NCBI GenBank assembly: GCA_030057915.1
Contig: JASGUC010000030.1
Location: 1 to 54,797, forward strand
Direction of reading: 5' to 3'
Source of the DNA: Pseudomonadota bacterium
GTDB taxonomy: Bacteria > Desulfobacterota > Syntrophia > Syntrophales > UBA8958
Length of the DNA stretch: 54,797 bases
The position numbers and the translations under genes are program-made. The notes beneath the pieces were generated by a model. The model did not search any database, had not been told where the DNA came from, and saw nothing but the letters and a program-made list of their open reading frames with translations. Positions within the stretch are counted from its first letter, which is position 1, and each line of letters begins with the position of its first letter. Positions 31,526 through 42,105 of the stretch are shown here, one piece after another.

Positions 31526-32383
31526 ATGAAGATCATCGAGACGGTAAAAGAGATGCAGGCGTTCGCCGAATCGCTCCGGAACGTCGGGAAAAGGATCGCC
31601 TTCGTGCCGACCATGGGTTATTTTCACGAAGGGCATCTGAACCTGATGCGCATCGGCCGGAAACTGGGGGATTGCCTGGTCATAAGCATCTACGTCAACC
31701 CCACCCAGTTCGGCCCCAACGAGGATCTGGCGAAATATCCACGGGATTTCGACCGGGACCGGGAGCTGGCCGCCTCCGTGGGCGTCGATGTGATCTTCTA
31801 TCCCTCGAACGAGGAGATGTACCCCTCTGGGTATCAGACCTATGTGAACGTCGAGGGGGTGACGGACAATCTCTGCGGCCTCTCCCGGCCCGGCCACTTC
31901 CGGGGCGTCACGACGGTCTGCTGCAAGCTCTTCAACATGGTCAAGCCCCATGTCACCATCTTTGGCAAGAAGGACTTCCAGCAACTGACGGCGATCCGGC
32001 GCATGGTGATCGACCTCAACATGGACCTGGAGGTGGCGTCCATGGAGACCACCCGGGAGCCCGACGGCCTGGCCATGAGTTCCCGCAACATCTACCTCAG
32101 GCCCGAGGAACGGGAATCGGCCCTGAGCCTGAGCCGCTCCCTGAAGATGGCGAAGGAGATGTACGAAGGAGGGGAGCGGGAGGCCGGGGTCATCCTCGCG
32201 GCGGTGCGGAGATTCATCGAGGGACACCCTTACGCCCGGATCGACTACGCGCAGATCTGCGACACCGGAACCATGAAGGATGTGGAAAGATTGGACGGCG
32301 AGGCCGTGATCGCCCTGGCTGTAAGGGTGGGGTCGGCGCGCCTCATCGATAACTACGTCTTCGGCGCGCCGCTGGAGATATGA
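31526..32383 (+). CDS. panC: Pantothenate synthetase
   Basis: Enzyme of 285 residues that joins pantoate and beta-alanine using ATP. The family blocks are present: [16 protein letters not shown] (HIGH-like), [56 protein letters not shown] and [15 protein letters not shown] (KMSKS-like region). ATG 31526 is chosen over ATG 31520 because GAGGAG (31514-31519) touches the first and is well spaced for the second. It is followed by panD, with a 16-bp gap, forming a vitamin B5 operon; panB is not here. Confidence 0.96.
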   Translation: MKIIETVKEMQAFAESLRNVGKRIAFVPTMGYFHEGHLNLMRIGRKLGDCLVISIYVNPTQFGPNEDLAKYPRDFDRDRELAASVGVDVIFYPSNEEMYPSGYQTYVNVEGVTDNLCGLSRPGHFRGVTTVCCKLFNMVKPHVTIFGKKDFQQLTAIRRMVIDLNMDLEVASMETTREPDGLAMSSRNIYLRPEERESALSLSRSLKMAKEMYEGGEREAGVILAAVRRFIEGHPYARIDYAQICDTGTMKDVERLDGEAVIALAVRVGSARLIDNYVFGAPLEI

Positions 32384-32399
32384 ACGAGGAGAAGGAACG

Positions 32400-32756
32400 A
32401 TGCAGAGGTTCATGCTGAAATCGAAGCTTCATCGCGCCGTGGTCACCGACGCCAACCTCAACTACGAGGGAAGCATCACGATAGACAAAGGCCTGCTCGA
32501 GGCGGCGGATATAATCCCCTATGAAAAGGTGGCCATCTACAACGTCACCAATGGGGAGCGCTTCACCACCTATGCCATCGAGGGGGCCCGGGGGTCCGGG
32601 ACGGTGTGCCTCAACGGGGCGGCGGCCCGCCGGGCGTCCAAGGGGGATGTGATCATCATCGCCACCTATGTCGCCGCCGAGGCGTCGGAACTTTCGGGAT
32701 GGTCGCCCCGGTGCGTCCTCCTCGACGAAAAGAATAGGATCAAGAAGATCGGTTGA
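32400..32756 (+). CDS. panD: Aspartate 1-decarboxylase
   Basis: Pyruvoyl enzyme of 118 residues that makes beta-alanine, the second substrate of Pan[30 protein letters not shown] contains the GS self-cleavage site that generates the pyruvoyl group (Ser 25), and [14 protein letters not shown] and NGAAAR are conserved. GAGGAGAAGGA precedes the start. A terminator at 32780 ends the panCD unit. Confidence 0.97.
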   Translation: MQRFMLKSKLHRAVVTDANLNYEGSITIDKGLLEAADIIPYEKVAIYNVTNGERFTTYAIEGARGSGTVCLNGAAARRASKGDVIIIATYVAAEASELSGWSPRCVLLDEKNRIKKIG

Positions 32757-32779
32757 TCGTCACAACAGGCCAAGACCGC

Positions 32780-32817
32780 ACGGGCGGGGCGCCCCGGGCG
32801 CCCGGCCCGTTCTTTTT
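32780..32817 (+). terminator. Intrinsic terminator after panD
   Basis: A GC-rich stem (ACGGGC..GGGCGCC paired with GGCGCCC..GCCCGT, loop near CCGG) is followed by TCTTTTT. It separates panCD from the DUF502 gene. Confidence 0.75.
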
Positions 32818-32836
32818 CCCCCGTGGCGTTTCCTGA

Positions 32837-33484
32837 ATGAGCAAAAAAATCAAACAGATATTTATAGCCGGACTATTGGTTGCCATCCCCATCGGCTTGA
32901 CGCTTTATGTCCTCGTCTTTCTCATCGGGATCATGGACGACCTGCTCCGGATCATTCCCCGCCGCATCCACCCCGATGCCATCCTGGGGTTTCACGTTCC
33001 GGGACTGGGAATAATCTTCGTCGTGGTCCTGATCTTCGCCGCCGGTCTCATGATGAAGAGCTATCTGGGCAACCGGATCGTCCAGATCGGCGAGGCCGTG
33101 TTTCATCGCATCCCGATCATCCGCGGCATCTACGACGGCACCAAACAGGTCATGGAGCGCATGTTCGTCCATAACAACCGGAGCTTCAAGAAGACGGTCC
33201 TGGTGGAGTTCCCCCGGGCCGGTGTCTTCACCCTCGGCTTCGTCACCGGCCCGGCCCATCGGTGGATCGGCGCCGCCGCCGGCCGCCCCTGTACGAACGT
33301 GTTCGTTCCCACCACCCCCAACCCCACCTCGGGCTACCTCCTGGCGATTCCCGACGAAGAACTCCGAGAGATCGACATGGCGGTGGAAGAGGCCCTGACC
33401 TATATCGTTTCCTGCGGCCTCGTCCAGGCCTCATCCCTGGAGATGAAACCGCGGGGGACGGCCGCCGGTCAAAAAACCTATTGA
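32837..33484 (+). CDS. DUF502 membrane protein
   Basis: Protein of 215 residues of the DUF502 family. Two hydrophobic segments (about 9-31 and 56-78) are followed by the family block RIPIIRGIYDGTKQVMERM, then FKKTVLVEFPRAGVFTLGFVTG and TNVFVPTTPNPTSGYLLAIP. Its function is not known; the conserved soluble part probably faces the cytosol. It precedes metK by 57 bp without an obvious terminator, so read-through is possible, but no functional link is apparent. Confidence 0.9.
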   Translation: MSKKIKQIFIAGLLVAIPIGLTLYVLVFLIGIMDDLLRIIPRRIHPDAILGFHVPGLGIIFVVVLIFAAGLMMKSYLGNRIVQIGEAVFHRIPIIRGIYDGTKQVMERMFVHNNRSFKKTVLVEFPRAGVFTLGFVTGPAHRWIGAAAGRPCTNVFVPTTPNPTSGYLLAIPDEELREIDMAVEEALTYIVSCGLVQASSLEMKPRGTAAGQKTY

Positions 33485-33541
33485 TGATCTCAAGAGGGTT
33501 GTGTTAGAAATCTCCCAAGAACAGAGTAAAGGAGATAACCC

Positions 33542-34720
33542 ATGTACATTGCCTCGGAGAGTGTCAAGGTCGGACATCCGGACATGGTATGTGACGCCAT
33601 TGCCGCCAATATCATCGCCGATATCCTGTCGGAGGAAAAGAAGATCGGCATGACCGTGGACAACATGCCCCACTGCGGGCTGGAGGTCTTTCTGGGCAAG
33701 GGCCTCTGCGTCGTCGGCGGCGAGGTGTCCACCCGGGCCTACGTGGATATCGAGAAGGTGGTCCGCAATACCGTCCTGTCCCTGGGTTACAAGGATTCGG
33801 CGGTGGGCCTCAACGGCAATTCCATGGGGGTCCTCAACGCCATGATCCCCCAGTCTCCGGACATCAATCTGGGCACCCGGGCCGATAGGGGAAAGCGCAA
33901 GGAGATCGGCGCCGGCGATCAGGGGATCATCTTCGGTTTTGCCTGCAACGAGACCCCGGAGTTGCTGCCCCTGCCCTATGTCCTGGGCAATCGCCTCATG
34001 CGGGCCTTCGAGTATTGCGGCAACCCCGTCTTCGCTCCCGACGGGAAGGGTCAGGTGACGGTGCAATACGATGAAAACATGCGGCCGGCGCGCCTGGCGA
34101 CGATCCTCATGTCCAACGCCATCGATTACCGCCATGTCCCCGATACCTTTCGGAACAGCATCGAACACGTGGCCCGATCCATTGCCATGGAGACCCTGGC
34201 CGATTATGTGGATGCGGGCACGGAGTTCCTCTTCAATCCCACCGGGGAGTGGCAGGCGGTCAATTCATGCAGCGCCGCGGATTCCGGGGTCACCGGGCGA
34301 AAGCTGGTGGTGCAGCTCTACGGGAGCTATCCGGGGGTGCAGATCGGCGGCGGCTCCATCGTCAACAAGACGCCGGAAAAGGTGGACTGCTCCGCCGCCT
34401 TCGGCGCCCGTTATGTGGCCAAGAACATTGTCGCCGCCTCCCTGGCCGCGAGGTGCTCCGTTCAGATCGCCTACGCCATCGGGATCGCCCGACCCATCTC
34501 CCTATATGTCAACACCTTCGGCAGCGGCGAGATCGAGGACGAGAAGCTCACGAAGATCGTCTCGGAAAGCTTCGATCTAACCCCCCGGGGGATGATCGAG
34601 GCCTTCGACCTCCTCGAGAGCCGGACCTACAAGAAGATCGCCCGGACCCTCTTTCTGGACGACTTTCCCTGGGAGAAGACCGACCGGGTCGAGGCGCTGC
34701 GGCAGGCGGCGGGCCGTTGA
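33542..34720 (+). CDS. metK: S-adenosylmethionine synthetase, divergent
   Basis: Enzyme of 392 residues that makes SAM from methionine and ATP. It is clearly in the MetK family: SESVKVGHPDM at the N-terminus, GAGDQGIIFGFACNE, APDGKGQVTVQY, TGRKLVVQLYG, GGGSIVNKTPEKVD and ARYVAKNIVAASLAARC. The usual lysine after GHPD is methionine here, and DRSAA is DCSAA, while the ATP/PPi lysines in KTPEK are kept. It belongs to a shorter-looped subgroup rather than the E. coli type. AAGGAG sets the ATG. ahcY follows 60 bp on. No SAM riboswitch is seen. Confidence 0.92.
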   Translation: MYIASESVKVGHPDMVCDAIAANIIADILSEEKKIGMTVDNMPHCGLEVFLGKGLCVVGGEVSTRAYVDIEKVVRNTVLSLGYKDSAVGLNGNSMGVLNAMIPQSPDINLGTRADRGKRKEIGAGDQGIIFGFACNETPELLPLPYVLGNRLMRAFEYCGNPVFAPDGKGQVTVQYDENMRPARLATILMSNAIDYRHVPDTFRNSIEHVARSIAMETLADYVDAGTEFLFNPTGEWQAVNSCSAADSGVTGRKLVVQLYGSYPGVQIGGGSIVNKTPEKVDCSAAFGARYVAKNIVAASLAARCSVQIAYAIGIARPISLYVNTFGSGEIEDEKLTKIVSESFDLTPRGMIEAFDLLESRTYKKIARTLFLDDFPWEKTDRVEALRQAAGR

Positions 34721-34780
34721 TCGCGGCGAAGAAGCGAGTTTTCCGTGCGGAATCGCGTTAAATTATCTCAAGGAGGAGCT

Positions 34781-36205
34781 GTGGCTTACAAAAAGATCGA
34801 TCCGAAGCTGGCTTACAAGGTGGCCGACATGAGTCTCGCGGCCTGGGGGCGGAAGGAGATGGAACTGGCGGAAAACGAGATGCCGGGTCTCATGGCGGTC
34901 AGGAAAAAATACGGGCCCAAAAAACCCCTTCAGGGTAAAAGGATTATGGGAAGTCTCCACATGACGATCCAGACGGCCATGCTCATCGAGACCCTGAAGG
35001 AGCTGGGGGCGGATCTGCGCTGGGCCTCCTGCAACATCTTCTCCACCCAGGATCATGCCGCTGCGGCGATCGCCGCCGCGGGATCGGCGGCGGTCTTCGC
35101 CTGGAAGGGGGAGACCCTGGAGGAGTACTGGTGGTGCACCGAACAGGCCATGACCTGGCCCGACGGGGCCGGCCCCGAACTCCTCGTGGATGACGGGGGC
35201 GACGCCACCCTCCTGGTCCACCAGGGGGTGAAGGTGGAGAAACATCCAGAGACATTGAAGGAAAAGCAGGAAAACAGGGAATTCGCCATTATCATGGAGC
35301 GTCTGGCCCGGGGATACAAACGGGACCCCCAGCGCTGGCGGCGGGTCGCCGCGGGGATCATCGGGGTGTCGGAGGAGACGACGACGGGGGTCCACCGCCT
35401 CTACCAGATGCAGCAGCGCGGGGAACTCCTCTTCCCCGCCATCAACGTCAACGATTCGGTGACGAAATCCAAGTTCGACAACCTCTACGGCTGTCGCGAG
35501 TCCCTGGCGGACGGCATCAAGCGGGCCACGGACATCATGGTGGCGGGCAAGGTGGTGGTGATCTGCGGCTACGGCGACGTGGGCAAGGGCTCGGCCCAGT
35601 CCATGCGGGGCTTCGGGGCCCGGGTCATCGTGACGGAAGTGGATCCCATCTGCGCCCTCCAGGCGGCGATGGAAGGCTACGAGGTCCGGACCCTGGAAGA
35701 GGTGGCGGCGACGGCGGACATCTTCGTCACGGCCACGGGTTGCTGCGACGTCATCACCGGGGCCCATATGGAACGGATGAAGGACGAGGCGATCATCTGC
35801 AACATCGGCCATTTCGACAGCGAGATCGCCATGCACTACCTGGAGAACAACCCCCGATGTCGGAAGGAGACCGTCAAGCCCCAGGTGGATAAATGGACCC
35901 TCCCCTCCGGGCGCTCCATCATCGTCCTGGCCGAGGGCCGGCTCGTCAATCTGGGTTGCGCCACGGGCCATCCGAGTTTCGTCATGAGCAACAGCTTCAC
36001 CAACCAGTGCCTGGCCCAGATGGAGCTGGCCAAGAATCGTTATCGCCCCGGGGTTTACACCCTCCCGAAGCTCCTGGACGAGGAGGTGGCCCGCCTCCAT
36101 CTGGATCGTCTCGGCGTTAAGCTGACCCGGCTTACCAAGCCCCAGGCCGATTATCTTGGCGTCCCGGTGGAGGGTCCCTACAAACCCGATCATTACCGCT
36201 ACTGA
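34781..36205 (+). CDS. ahcY: Adenosylhomocysteinase
   Basis: NAD-dependent enzyme of 474 residues that splits S-adenosylhomocysteine into homocysteine and adenosine. Conserved parts: [74 protein letters not shown], the NAD site [14 protein letters not shown] and the C-terminal KPDHYRY. GTG 34781 is chosen because AAGGAGGAGCT sits just before it; an upstream GTG at 34745 lacks a site. With metK it forms the SAM consumption/recycling pair; the homocysteine methyltransferase fusion elsewhere in the window would close the cycle. Confidence 0.97.
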   Translation: MAYKKIDPKLAYKVADMSLAAWGRKEMELAENEMPGLMAVRKKYGPKKPLQGKRIMGSLHMTIQTAMLIETLKELGADLRWASCNIFSTQDHAAAAIAAAGSAAVFAWKGETLEEYWWCTEQAMTWPDGAGPELLVDDGGDATLLVHQGVKVEKHPETLKEKQENREFAIIMERLARGYKRDPQRWRRVAAGIIGVSEETTTGVHRLYQMQQRGELLFPAINVNDSVTKSKFDNLYGCRESLADGIKRATDIMVAGKVVVICGYGDVGKGSAQSMRGFGARVIVTEVDPICALQAAMEGYEVRTLEEVAATADIFVTATGCCDVITGAHMERMKDEAIICNIGHFDSEIAMHYLENNPRCRKETVKPQVDKWTLPSGRSIIVLAEGRLVNLGCATGHPSFVMSNSFTNQCLAQMELAKNRYRPGVYTLPKLLDEEVARLHLDRLGVKLTRLTKPQADYLGVPVEGPYKPDHYRY

Positions 36206-36278
36206 GCCGATCTTACTTGTGTGTTGTCAGGAAACGAGGGCCGAAACTCCGGATGCAAGGGTGACGAAGGCGGGCGAC

Positions 36279-37913
36279 ATGGCGATGGATGCAAGGAAGA
36301 TGAAACGGGATAACGAAGCGATGGGCGAGTCGGCCGCGGCCACGGAGGCGGAGGCCCACCGGCAAAGCGAGGCGAAATACCGGGCGATTTTCGAGAATTC
36401 CAGGGAGGGTATTTTTCAGATTCAGACCAACGGCGCCTTTTTGAGCGTGAATCCCGCCTTTGCCCACCTGTATGGATATGATTTGCCGGAGGACTTGATT
36501 GCCAATGTGCGGCGTCTTCGACATGAGATATTTGCCAATCCGGAGGATCGGAAGCGAATCCGGACGCTCCTGGCCCAACAGGGGGGGCTCCTGAGGGAGG
36601 AATGCGAGTTCGTTGACCGGCGGGGGCGCAAGATTTGGGTGGTCATCAATGCCCATAGCATCCTCGATGCCTGGGGAAATATCCTCTACTACGAAGGAAC
36701 GGTGGAGGATATCACGGCACGTAAGCGAATGGAGGAGCAGCTTGTCGAGACGAAGGAAAAGCTTGTCGAGGCGCTGCGCATTGCCGACATGGGTACTTGG
36801 GAGTATGACCTCGCCACGGGCGCCATGTGGTATTCCGACGAACTCTGCCGGATGGTGGGATGTGACCCGCGGCGGAACCCCTTCGATCTGGAGACGTTTC
36901 TCGGGCGGATCCCCGGGGATGACCGGGAGTTCGTGGCCATGGCCGTGCAAGCATCGGTGGGAGAGAACAAACCTTATGACGTTACCCACCGCGTCCTTTT
37001 CCCCGACGGTCAGGAGAAGATCTTCCACTCCCGGGGGAAAGTGTATTATGACAACGCCGGCGCCCCCCTCCGGATCGCCGGGGTCACTCAGGATGTCACC
37101 AAGGAAAAAACCCTGGAACGACAGGTCATCCATCAGGAGAAACTAGCCTCCCTGGGAATGCTCGTCTCCGGAATCGCCCATGAGATCAATAATCCCAACA
37201 ATTTAATCATTTTCAATATTCCCATTCTGAAGGATTACATCTCGGAGCTGATCCGGATTGCCGATGCCTATGCGGAAGCACACCCGGATTACGAACTATT
37301 CGGGATGAGCTACCGGGAGTTCCGGGAGGACATCTTCAGCCTCCTGGACAATATCGGGCATGGGGCGGGTCGGATCGACGGCGCTATCCGGAAACTGCAG
37401 GAATTCTCCCGCAAGGGCGGCCAGGATAAGCAGAATACCGCCCAAGTGGATGACATCGTGCGGAAAATTGCCTCCATGTGCCGAAGTCAGCTTGGGCGAA
37501 CCGTCAAGACCTTCGAGGTGGAGATAACCCCGGGACTGCCCGCGGTGTTCACCGATGCGGACGCCCTGGAGCATGTCCTTGTCAATATCCTCCTCAATGC
37601 CGGCCAGGCGATGGATAAGGAGGAATCGCGCCTTGTCCTCCGCCTCCGCCAGGGCGCCTCCTGGAAAAACCGGATCATTCTCGAAATCGAAGACAACGGT
37701 CGGGGAATGGGGGCGGCAACCAGAGACAGGGTTTTCCATCCCTTCTTCACCACCAAGCCCAGGGGCGAGGGCACGGGATTGGGCCTCTATATCGCCAAGA
37801 ATCTCATCGAAGGCCTCGGCGGCGTGATCGAAGTGGAGAGCGCCCCGGGGAAAGGCAGCCTGTTTAGGATCGTCATCCCGGAGTTGCAGGAATCGGCGGG
37901 GAAACGGGTTTAA
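36279..37913 (+). CDS. PAS-domain sensor histidine kinase (cytosolic)
   Basis: Kinase of 544 residues without a clear membrane segment. A first PAS domain (about 35-155: KYRAIFENSREGIFQIQTNGAFLSVN) and second PAS/PAC (about 165-285, ending VTQDVTKEKTLERQ) precede the phosphoacceptor block QEKLASLGMLVSGIAHEINNP and the ATPase domain (VLVNILLNAGQAM, DNGRGM, TTKPRGEGTGLGLYIAKNL, GKGSLFRIVIP). The insertion between the H-box and the ATPase domain, including a DYELFGMSYREFREDIFSL stretch, is typical of NtrB-like kinases. ATG 36279 follows GAAGG. The sigma-54 regulator starts 92 bp downstream and is the likely partner. Confidence 0.9.
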   Translation: MAMDARKMKRDNEAMGESAAATEAEAHRQSEAKYRAIFENSREGIFQIQTNGAFLSVNPAFAHLYGYDLPEDLIANVRRLRHEIFANPEDRKRIRTLLAQQGGLLREECEFVDRRGRKIWVVINAHSILDAWGNILYYEGTVEDITARKRMEEQLVETKEKLVEALRIADMGTWEYDLATGAMWYSDELCRMVGCDPRRNPFDLETFLGRIPGDDREFVAMAVQASVGENKPYDVTHRVLFPDGQEKIFHSRGKVYYDNAGAPLRIAGVTQDVTKEKTLERQVIHQEKLASLGMLVSGIAHEINNPNNLIIFNIPILKDYISELIRIADAYAEAHPDYELFGMSYREFREDIFSLLDNIGHGAGRIDGAIRKLQEFSRKGGQDKQNTAQVDDIVRKIASMCRSQLGRTVKTFEVEITPGLPAVFTDADALEHVLVNILLNAGQAMDKEESRLVLRLRQGASWKNRIILEIEDNGRGMGAATRDRVFHPFFTTKPRGEGTGLGLYIAKNLIEGLGGVIEVESAPGKGSLFRIVIPELQESAGKRV

Positions 37914-38005
37914 GTTGTAAGGCAATGGACTCAATTGCAAAACGCATCGAATCTATTGCGGCAATGTAGCTTGCAAGCCCGGAATTTCAGTAAGAGGGAA
38001 GGATC

Positions 38006-39391
38006 CTGGAAACTTCGGAAGGCATAATCGTCATCGACGATGAGCGTGATTTCCTCGACAGCGTACGCCGGGGGCTCAGCGGCGCCGGTTTCCACCGCGT
38101 TTACCTCCAGAGCAATCCTTGCCTGGCCCTGGATGCCTTCCGGGAGGGCGCGGCCTTCGACATCGCCCTGATCGATGTCTCCATGCCGGGAATGGACGGG
38201 GTCACGCTCCTCTCGGAGATAAAGAACACCAGCCCCGATACGGAGTGTCTCATGATCTCGGCGCTCAACGAGGCCCGCCTCGCCGTGGAATGTCTGAAGA
38301 AGGGGGCCTATGACTACCTGACCAAGCCCATCACACGGGATGACCTGGTTTCCGCCGTCAAGCGGGCGCTGGAGAGAAGACGTCTGGTTCAGGTGCTGTC
38401 GGTGGGAAAATCCCGGCAACCGCCCCGGCTTGTCAACCGGGAGGCATTCCTGCCCATCGTGACACAGTCGGAGAAGATGCTGCGCCTGCTCAAGGAGGCG
38501 GAACTCCATGCCGCAAGCGACGTTCCCGTGCTGATTACCGGGGAAAGCGGCACCGGGAAGGATCTGTTGGCCAGGGCGATTCACGCCTGTTCTCCTCGGG
38601 CGGCACTGCCCTTTACCTCCATCAATGTTGCATCGGTAGCGGATAGTCTCTTCGAGGCCGAATTCTTCGGACATGCAAAAGGGGCCTTCACGGGTGCGGA
38701 TCGGGAGCGGATCGGCTTTCTGGAGACGACGCACCGGGGCACGCTTTTCCTCGATGAGATCGGCGATTTGCCCTATGAGTTCCAGGGCAAGCTCCTCCGG
38801 GTCCTTCAGGACGGGGAATTCATCAAGCTCGGAACCAGTGCGGCCCGCCGGGTGGATATCCGCATCATTGCCGCGACCAACATGGATCTGGAAAAACTCC
38901 GGGCCGATAAACAGTTTCGGAACGACCTTTACTGGCGTCTCAAAGGGGCCTGGCTCCATATCCCGCCGCTGCGGGATAGAAAAGAGGACATCTTCATCCT
39001 GATGCAATCCTTCTTACGGGAGTTTCGCGGGCGAGAGGAAGCGATCGGCATTGCCGGCGACGCCCTGGCGACGCTGGCGGCCTATGACTTTCCCGGCAAT
39101 GTCCGGGAACTCCGCTCCCTTGTCCAGGCGTCCCTGAATCTGGTTGGCGCCGGTCCGCTGACGAAGAAATTCCTGCCCCCTCAGGTCCTGGCGGCCGCCG
39201 CCCGGGAGGAGAAATCGCGGCTTTCCCGCCCACCGGAGGCGGAGGCGCCCCTCCCGCTCGCCCAGGTGGAGCGGAAGCACATCCTCCGTGTCTATGAGGA
39301 GACGGGCAGGAACAAACTCCAAACGGCAAGACTGCTCGACATCGGCCTCAATACGCTGCGACGCAAGCTCTCGTCCTACGGAATTCCCTGA
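38006..39391 (+). CDS. Sigma-54-dependent response regulator (NtrC type)
   Basis: Regulator of about 461 residues: receiver domain (1-118, IIVIDDERDF, phospho-Asp in LIDVSMPGMDG), AAA+ domain (about 140-375, GESGTGKDLLARAIHACS, GAFTGAD for sigma-54 contact, GTLFLDEIGDLP, IRIIAATNMDLE) and a Fis-type helix-turn-helix (ETGRNKLQTARLLDIGLNTLRRKL). Between the last stop (37991) and the receiver core there is no ATG, GTG or TTG; CTG 38006, after AAGAGGG, is the best start. An ATG-only reading would lose the first half of the receiver. It should activate sigma-54 promoters when phosphorylated by the preceding kinase. Confidence 0.88.
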   Translation: METSEGIIVIDDERDFLDSVRRGLSGAGFHRVYLQSNPCLALDAFREGAAFDIALIDVSMPGMDGVTLLSEIKNTSPDTECLMISALNEARLAVECLKKGAYDYLTKPITRDDLVSAVKRALERRRLVQVLSVGKSRQPPRLVNREAFLPIVTQSEKMLRLLKEAELHAASDVPVLITGESGTGKDLLARAIHACSPRAALPFTSINVASVADSLFEAEFFGHAKGAFTGADRERIGFLETTHRGTLFLDEIGDLPYEFQGKLLRVLQDGEFIKLGTSAARRVDIRIIAATNMDLEKLRADKQFRNDLYWRLKGAWLHIPPLRDRKEDIFILMQSFLREFRGREEAIGIAGDALATLAAYDFPGNVRELRSLVQASLNLVGAGPLTKKFLPPQVLAAAAREEKSRLSRPPEAEAPLPLAQVERKHILRVYEETGRNKLQTARLLDIGLNTLRRKLSSYGIP

Positions 39392-39535
39392 TCCCATTTG
39401 GCTGCACTATACAAAGTGCGAGTCCGTCGAGATCATTGGGGCTCGATTGCAGAGACGCCTGCCCATCCTGGACTATCCCAAATTGGCATGCCTGACAAAG
39501 TAATCGTTTAAAATCCATAAGTTGAAAGTTCCGCC

Positions 39536-39550
39536 GTGCCGTTTTGGCAC
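39536..39550. promoter_or_regulatory. Short inverted repeat in the gap before the receiver gene
   Basis: GTGCC-GTTTT-GGCAC makes a 5-bp stem. The nearby TTGGCAC...ATGC resembles a sigma-54 -24/-12 site but the GG-GC spacing is 11 rather than 10. The gap 39392-39690 otherwise shows nothing. Confidence 0.2.
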
Positions 39551-39690
39551 TATTTGATGCCGTACTCCACACTCCGGTTCCCTCGCCATTCTTTGTTAAA
39601 TATTCAATATCAATACATATTCTCTGAATTAAGCAGTAGGCATGAATCATGCGTAAGGAAATCATAAACGTCGGATAAGGAGTTCAAACG

Positions 39691-40125
39691 GTGACCATAT
39701 TGATCGTCGATGACGACATCGATCAACTGCGGACGCTGCAGCGGGGGTTGAGACTCAAGGGGTATAACGTGTTGACCGCTACCGGCGTGGATGAAGCCCT
39801 GGCCGTGGATTCCCGCTTGGGGGCAGCCATCGACCTCGTCCTGTCCGATTACATGATGCCCGGAAGAAACGGGGTGGATCTCTTTTACGCCCTACGGCGC
39901 CGGCGCCCGGAACTGCCCTTCATCCTCTTGACGGGTTATGCGAACACTATCGCCGGCACCAGCGCCTTTTGGGAAGAGTGCAGCGGCGTCCTGGAAAAAC
40001 CATGCACCCTGGAGCAGATCGTTGCCGCCATCGAAGCGACGCTGCGGCGTCCTGGACCTTCCGGACGGCTTGGGATCGGCAAATATAAAGGGGAATGCCG
40101 CATAGGCGATGCAAAACAGCAATAG
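39691..40125 (+). CDS. Single-domain response regulator (CheY-like)
   Basis: Protein of 144 residues containing only a receiver domain: ILIVDDDIDQLRTLQRGL, phospho-Asp in LVLSDYMMPGRNGVDLF, conserved Thr region ILLTGYAN and the lysine in LEKPC. About 25 extra C-terminal residues (SGRLGIGKYKGECRIGDAKQQ region) have no known fold. GTG 39691 is set by AAGGAG eight bases before it. It lies just before a chemoreceptor and after the kinase/regulator pair; it could relay their phosphate. Confidence 0.9.
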   Translation: MTILIVDDDIDQLRTLQRGLRLKGYNVLTATGVDEALAVDSRLGAAIDLVLSDYMMPGRNGVDLFYALRRRRPELPFILLTGYANTIAGTSAFWEECSGVLEKPCTLEQIVAAIEATLRRPGPSGRLGIGKYKGECRIGDAKQQ

Positions 40126-40164
40126 AGACGAAATAATAAATAGGAGAAGGGAGCTACGGCGAGT

Positions 40165-42105
40165 ATGAAGAAGATGACTTTGAACAGGAAGCTGCTCGTG
40201 GGCGGGGTGTTGCTGGTCCTCATCCCCTTGCTGGTCGTGGGGATCTTTTCCGCGGTCAGGTCTTCCCAGGCCCTGCAGCGGAACGCACGGGAACAGTCGG
40301 AGCAGATCGCCGGCAGTCTCGCCGGGATGGCGCAGATGGTTTTATTGGAAGAACTGAAGATAGTGAAGGAATTATCCGCCTATCCGGCGGTCGTGGCCTT
40401 GGCCGACAAGCAGGCCGGCGGCGCCGCGACCGGGCAGGATCTGGAAGCGATGAACGCTACCCTGAGGGAGATCATGAAGAAGATAGGCCATGATTATGAT
40501 CAGTTGTATCTGGTCGATAGGAACGGCAGAATCTTTTGCGATGACGTGGGAGGCAAACTGAACGGCCTCGATGTATCGGGGCGGGATTACTACCTGGCGG
40601 GAAAAAACGGCAAGGCCTTCGTCGGCAATGTGACCAAATCCAAGGCTACGGGGAACACGGTTTCCAGTGTTTCGGCCCCTATTTACAGTCAGGGCGGGGA
40701 ATTTCTCGGGGTTGCCGCCGCGGCCATGAAGATCGATTTCCTCGTGGAGAGGATCACCAACGTCAAGGTGGGGAAGACCGGCTATCCCTTCATGATCGAC
40801 CCGGCCGGAATGGTCATCGCCCACCCGAAGAAAGAGTACATCCTGACTCTGGATCTCTCGAAAGAGGCGGGGATGACGGAGATCATCGGCAAGATGACGG
40901 GAAAACAGAAGGGGTCGGACTCCTACGTGTTCAAGGGAGACAAGAAGATCTGCGGCTTCGCCCCCGTGGAACTCACCGGCTGGAGCGTGGGTTTTACTCA
41001 GAACATGGATGAGTTCCTGGCGGCCGCTCATGGGATCCGAAATTTCATCGTGATCATCAGCGTGATTTTCCTCGGCGCGACCATCCTTGCCGTCATCGTC
41101 TTTGCCCGCCGGGTCAGCCTTCCCATCGCCAGGGCGGCCAACGAACTCAATGATGCGGCAGCGCAGTTGACCTCAGCCTCCTCGGAGGTCTCCAGCGCCA
41201 GCCAGTCCCTGGCGGAAGGGGCGTCGGAACAGGCCGCGGCGGTGGAGGAGACCTCTTCCTCACTGGAGGAGATGTCTTCCATGACCAAGCAGAACGCGGA
41301 CCATTCCCAGCACGCCAACTCCCTGATGAAGGAGGCGGGGGAGATCGTAAATCGGGCGAAGGATTCCATGACCAAACTCACGAAGTCCATGACGGAAATC
41401 TCCAAGGCCAGTGAAGACACCTCGAAGATTATCAAAACCATTGACGAAATCGCCTTCCAGACGAACCTCCTGGCCTTGAACGCCGCCGTGGAGGCGGCCC
41501 GGGCCGGCGAGGCCGGAGCGGGATTCGCCGTGGTGGCGGAGGAGGTGCGGAACCTGGCCATCCGGGCCGCGGAGGCGGCCAAGAGCACCTCCGTCCTGAT
41601 CGAGGATACGGTGAAAAAGATCGGTGACGGCTCCAGGCTGGTCAATGACACCAACGACGATTTCCTGGCGGTGGCCGAGAGCGCGGCGAAGGTAGGCGAG
41701 CTGGTGGCCGAGATCTCCACGGCTTCCAATGAGCAGTCCACGGGGATTGATCAGATCAATCGGGCCGTATCCGAGATGGACAAGGTCGTCCAGCAGACCG
41801 CCGCCAACGCGGAGGAAACGGCCAGCGCCGCGGAAGAGATGAACGCCCAGGCCGAGCAGGTCAGACACGTGGCCAAAGAACTCCTCGAGGTCGTGGGAGG
41901 CGGCGAAGAAGAAGGCGGAGGGGGAATGGTAACGGCTTTGAGGAGACGACGGGGCGTCGTCGCTCCCCCCGCCCGGACGGCCACAACGACGGCCAGGAAG
42001 AATATCCCGTTCCTCCCCCGGAAGAGGACGGAGGCGGAGCGTCTGATCCCCTTTGGAGACAAGGAGAAGGACGCCCATGGGGAAGGGGAATTTCATGATT
42101 TTTAA
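40165..42105 (+). CDS. Methyl-accepting chemotaxis protein with periplasmic Cache domain
   Basis: Chemoreceptor of 646 residues. Membrane segment 1 (about 9-31) and 2 (about 293-315) flank a double-Cache periplasmic ligand domain ([61 protein letters not shown]). The cytosolic part has the signalling tip [40 protein letters not shown]. No long HAMP linker is apparent. The C-terminal tail is acidic and ends EGEFHDF, resembling tethers for CheR/CheB. It senses an unknown small molecule; its neighbour at 43815 is a second receptor. Confidence 0.93.
   Translation: MKKMTLNRKLLVGGVLLVLIPLLVVGIFSAVRSSQALQRNAREQSEQIAGSLAGMAQMVLLEELKIVKELSAYPAVVALADKQAGGAATGQDLEAMNATLREIMKKIGHDYDQLYLVDRNGRIFCDDVGGKLNGLDVSGRDYYLAGKNGKAFVGNVTKSKATGNTVSSVSAPIYSQGGEFLGVAAAAMKIDFLVERITNVKVGKTGYPFMIDPAGMVIAHPKKEYILTLDLSKEAGMTEIIGKMTGKQKGSDSYVFKGDKKICGFAPVELTGWSVGFTQNMDEFLAAAHGIRNFIVIISVIFLGATILAVIVFARRVSLPIARAANELNDAAAQLTSASSEVSSASQSLAEGASEQAAAVEETSSSLEEMSSMTKQNADHSQHANSLMKEAGEIVNRAKDSMTKLTKSMTEISKASEDTSKIIKTIDEIAFQTNLLALNAAVEAARAGEAGAGFAVVAEEVRNLAIRAAEAAKSTSVLIEDTVKKIGDGSRLVNDTNDDFLAVAESAAKVGELVAEISTASNEQSTGIDQINRAVSEMDKVVQQTAANAEETASAAEEMNAQAEQVRHVAKELLEVVGGGEEEGGGGMVTALRRRRGVVAPPARTATTTARKNIPFLPRKRTEAERLIPFGDKEKDAHGEGEFHDF

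Noticed and set aside
33485-33541. SAM or SAH riboswitch before metK or ahcY
   Set aside because: The gaps (57 and 60 bp) are too short and show no conserved core.
39536-39570. Sigma-54 promoter before the receiver gene
   Set aside because: TTGGCAC and TGC are present but the spacing is one base too long, and the TTGC element is not matched.
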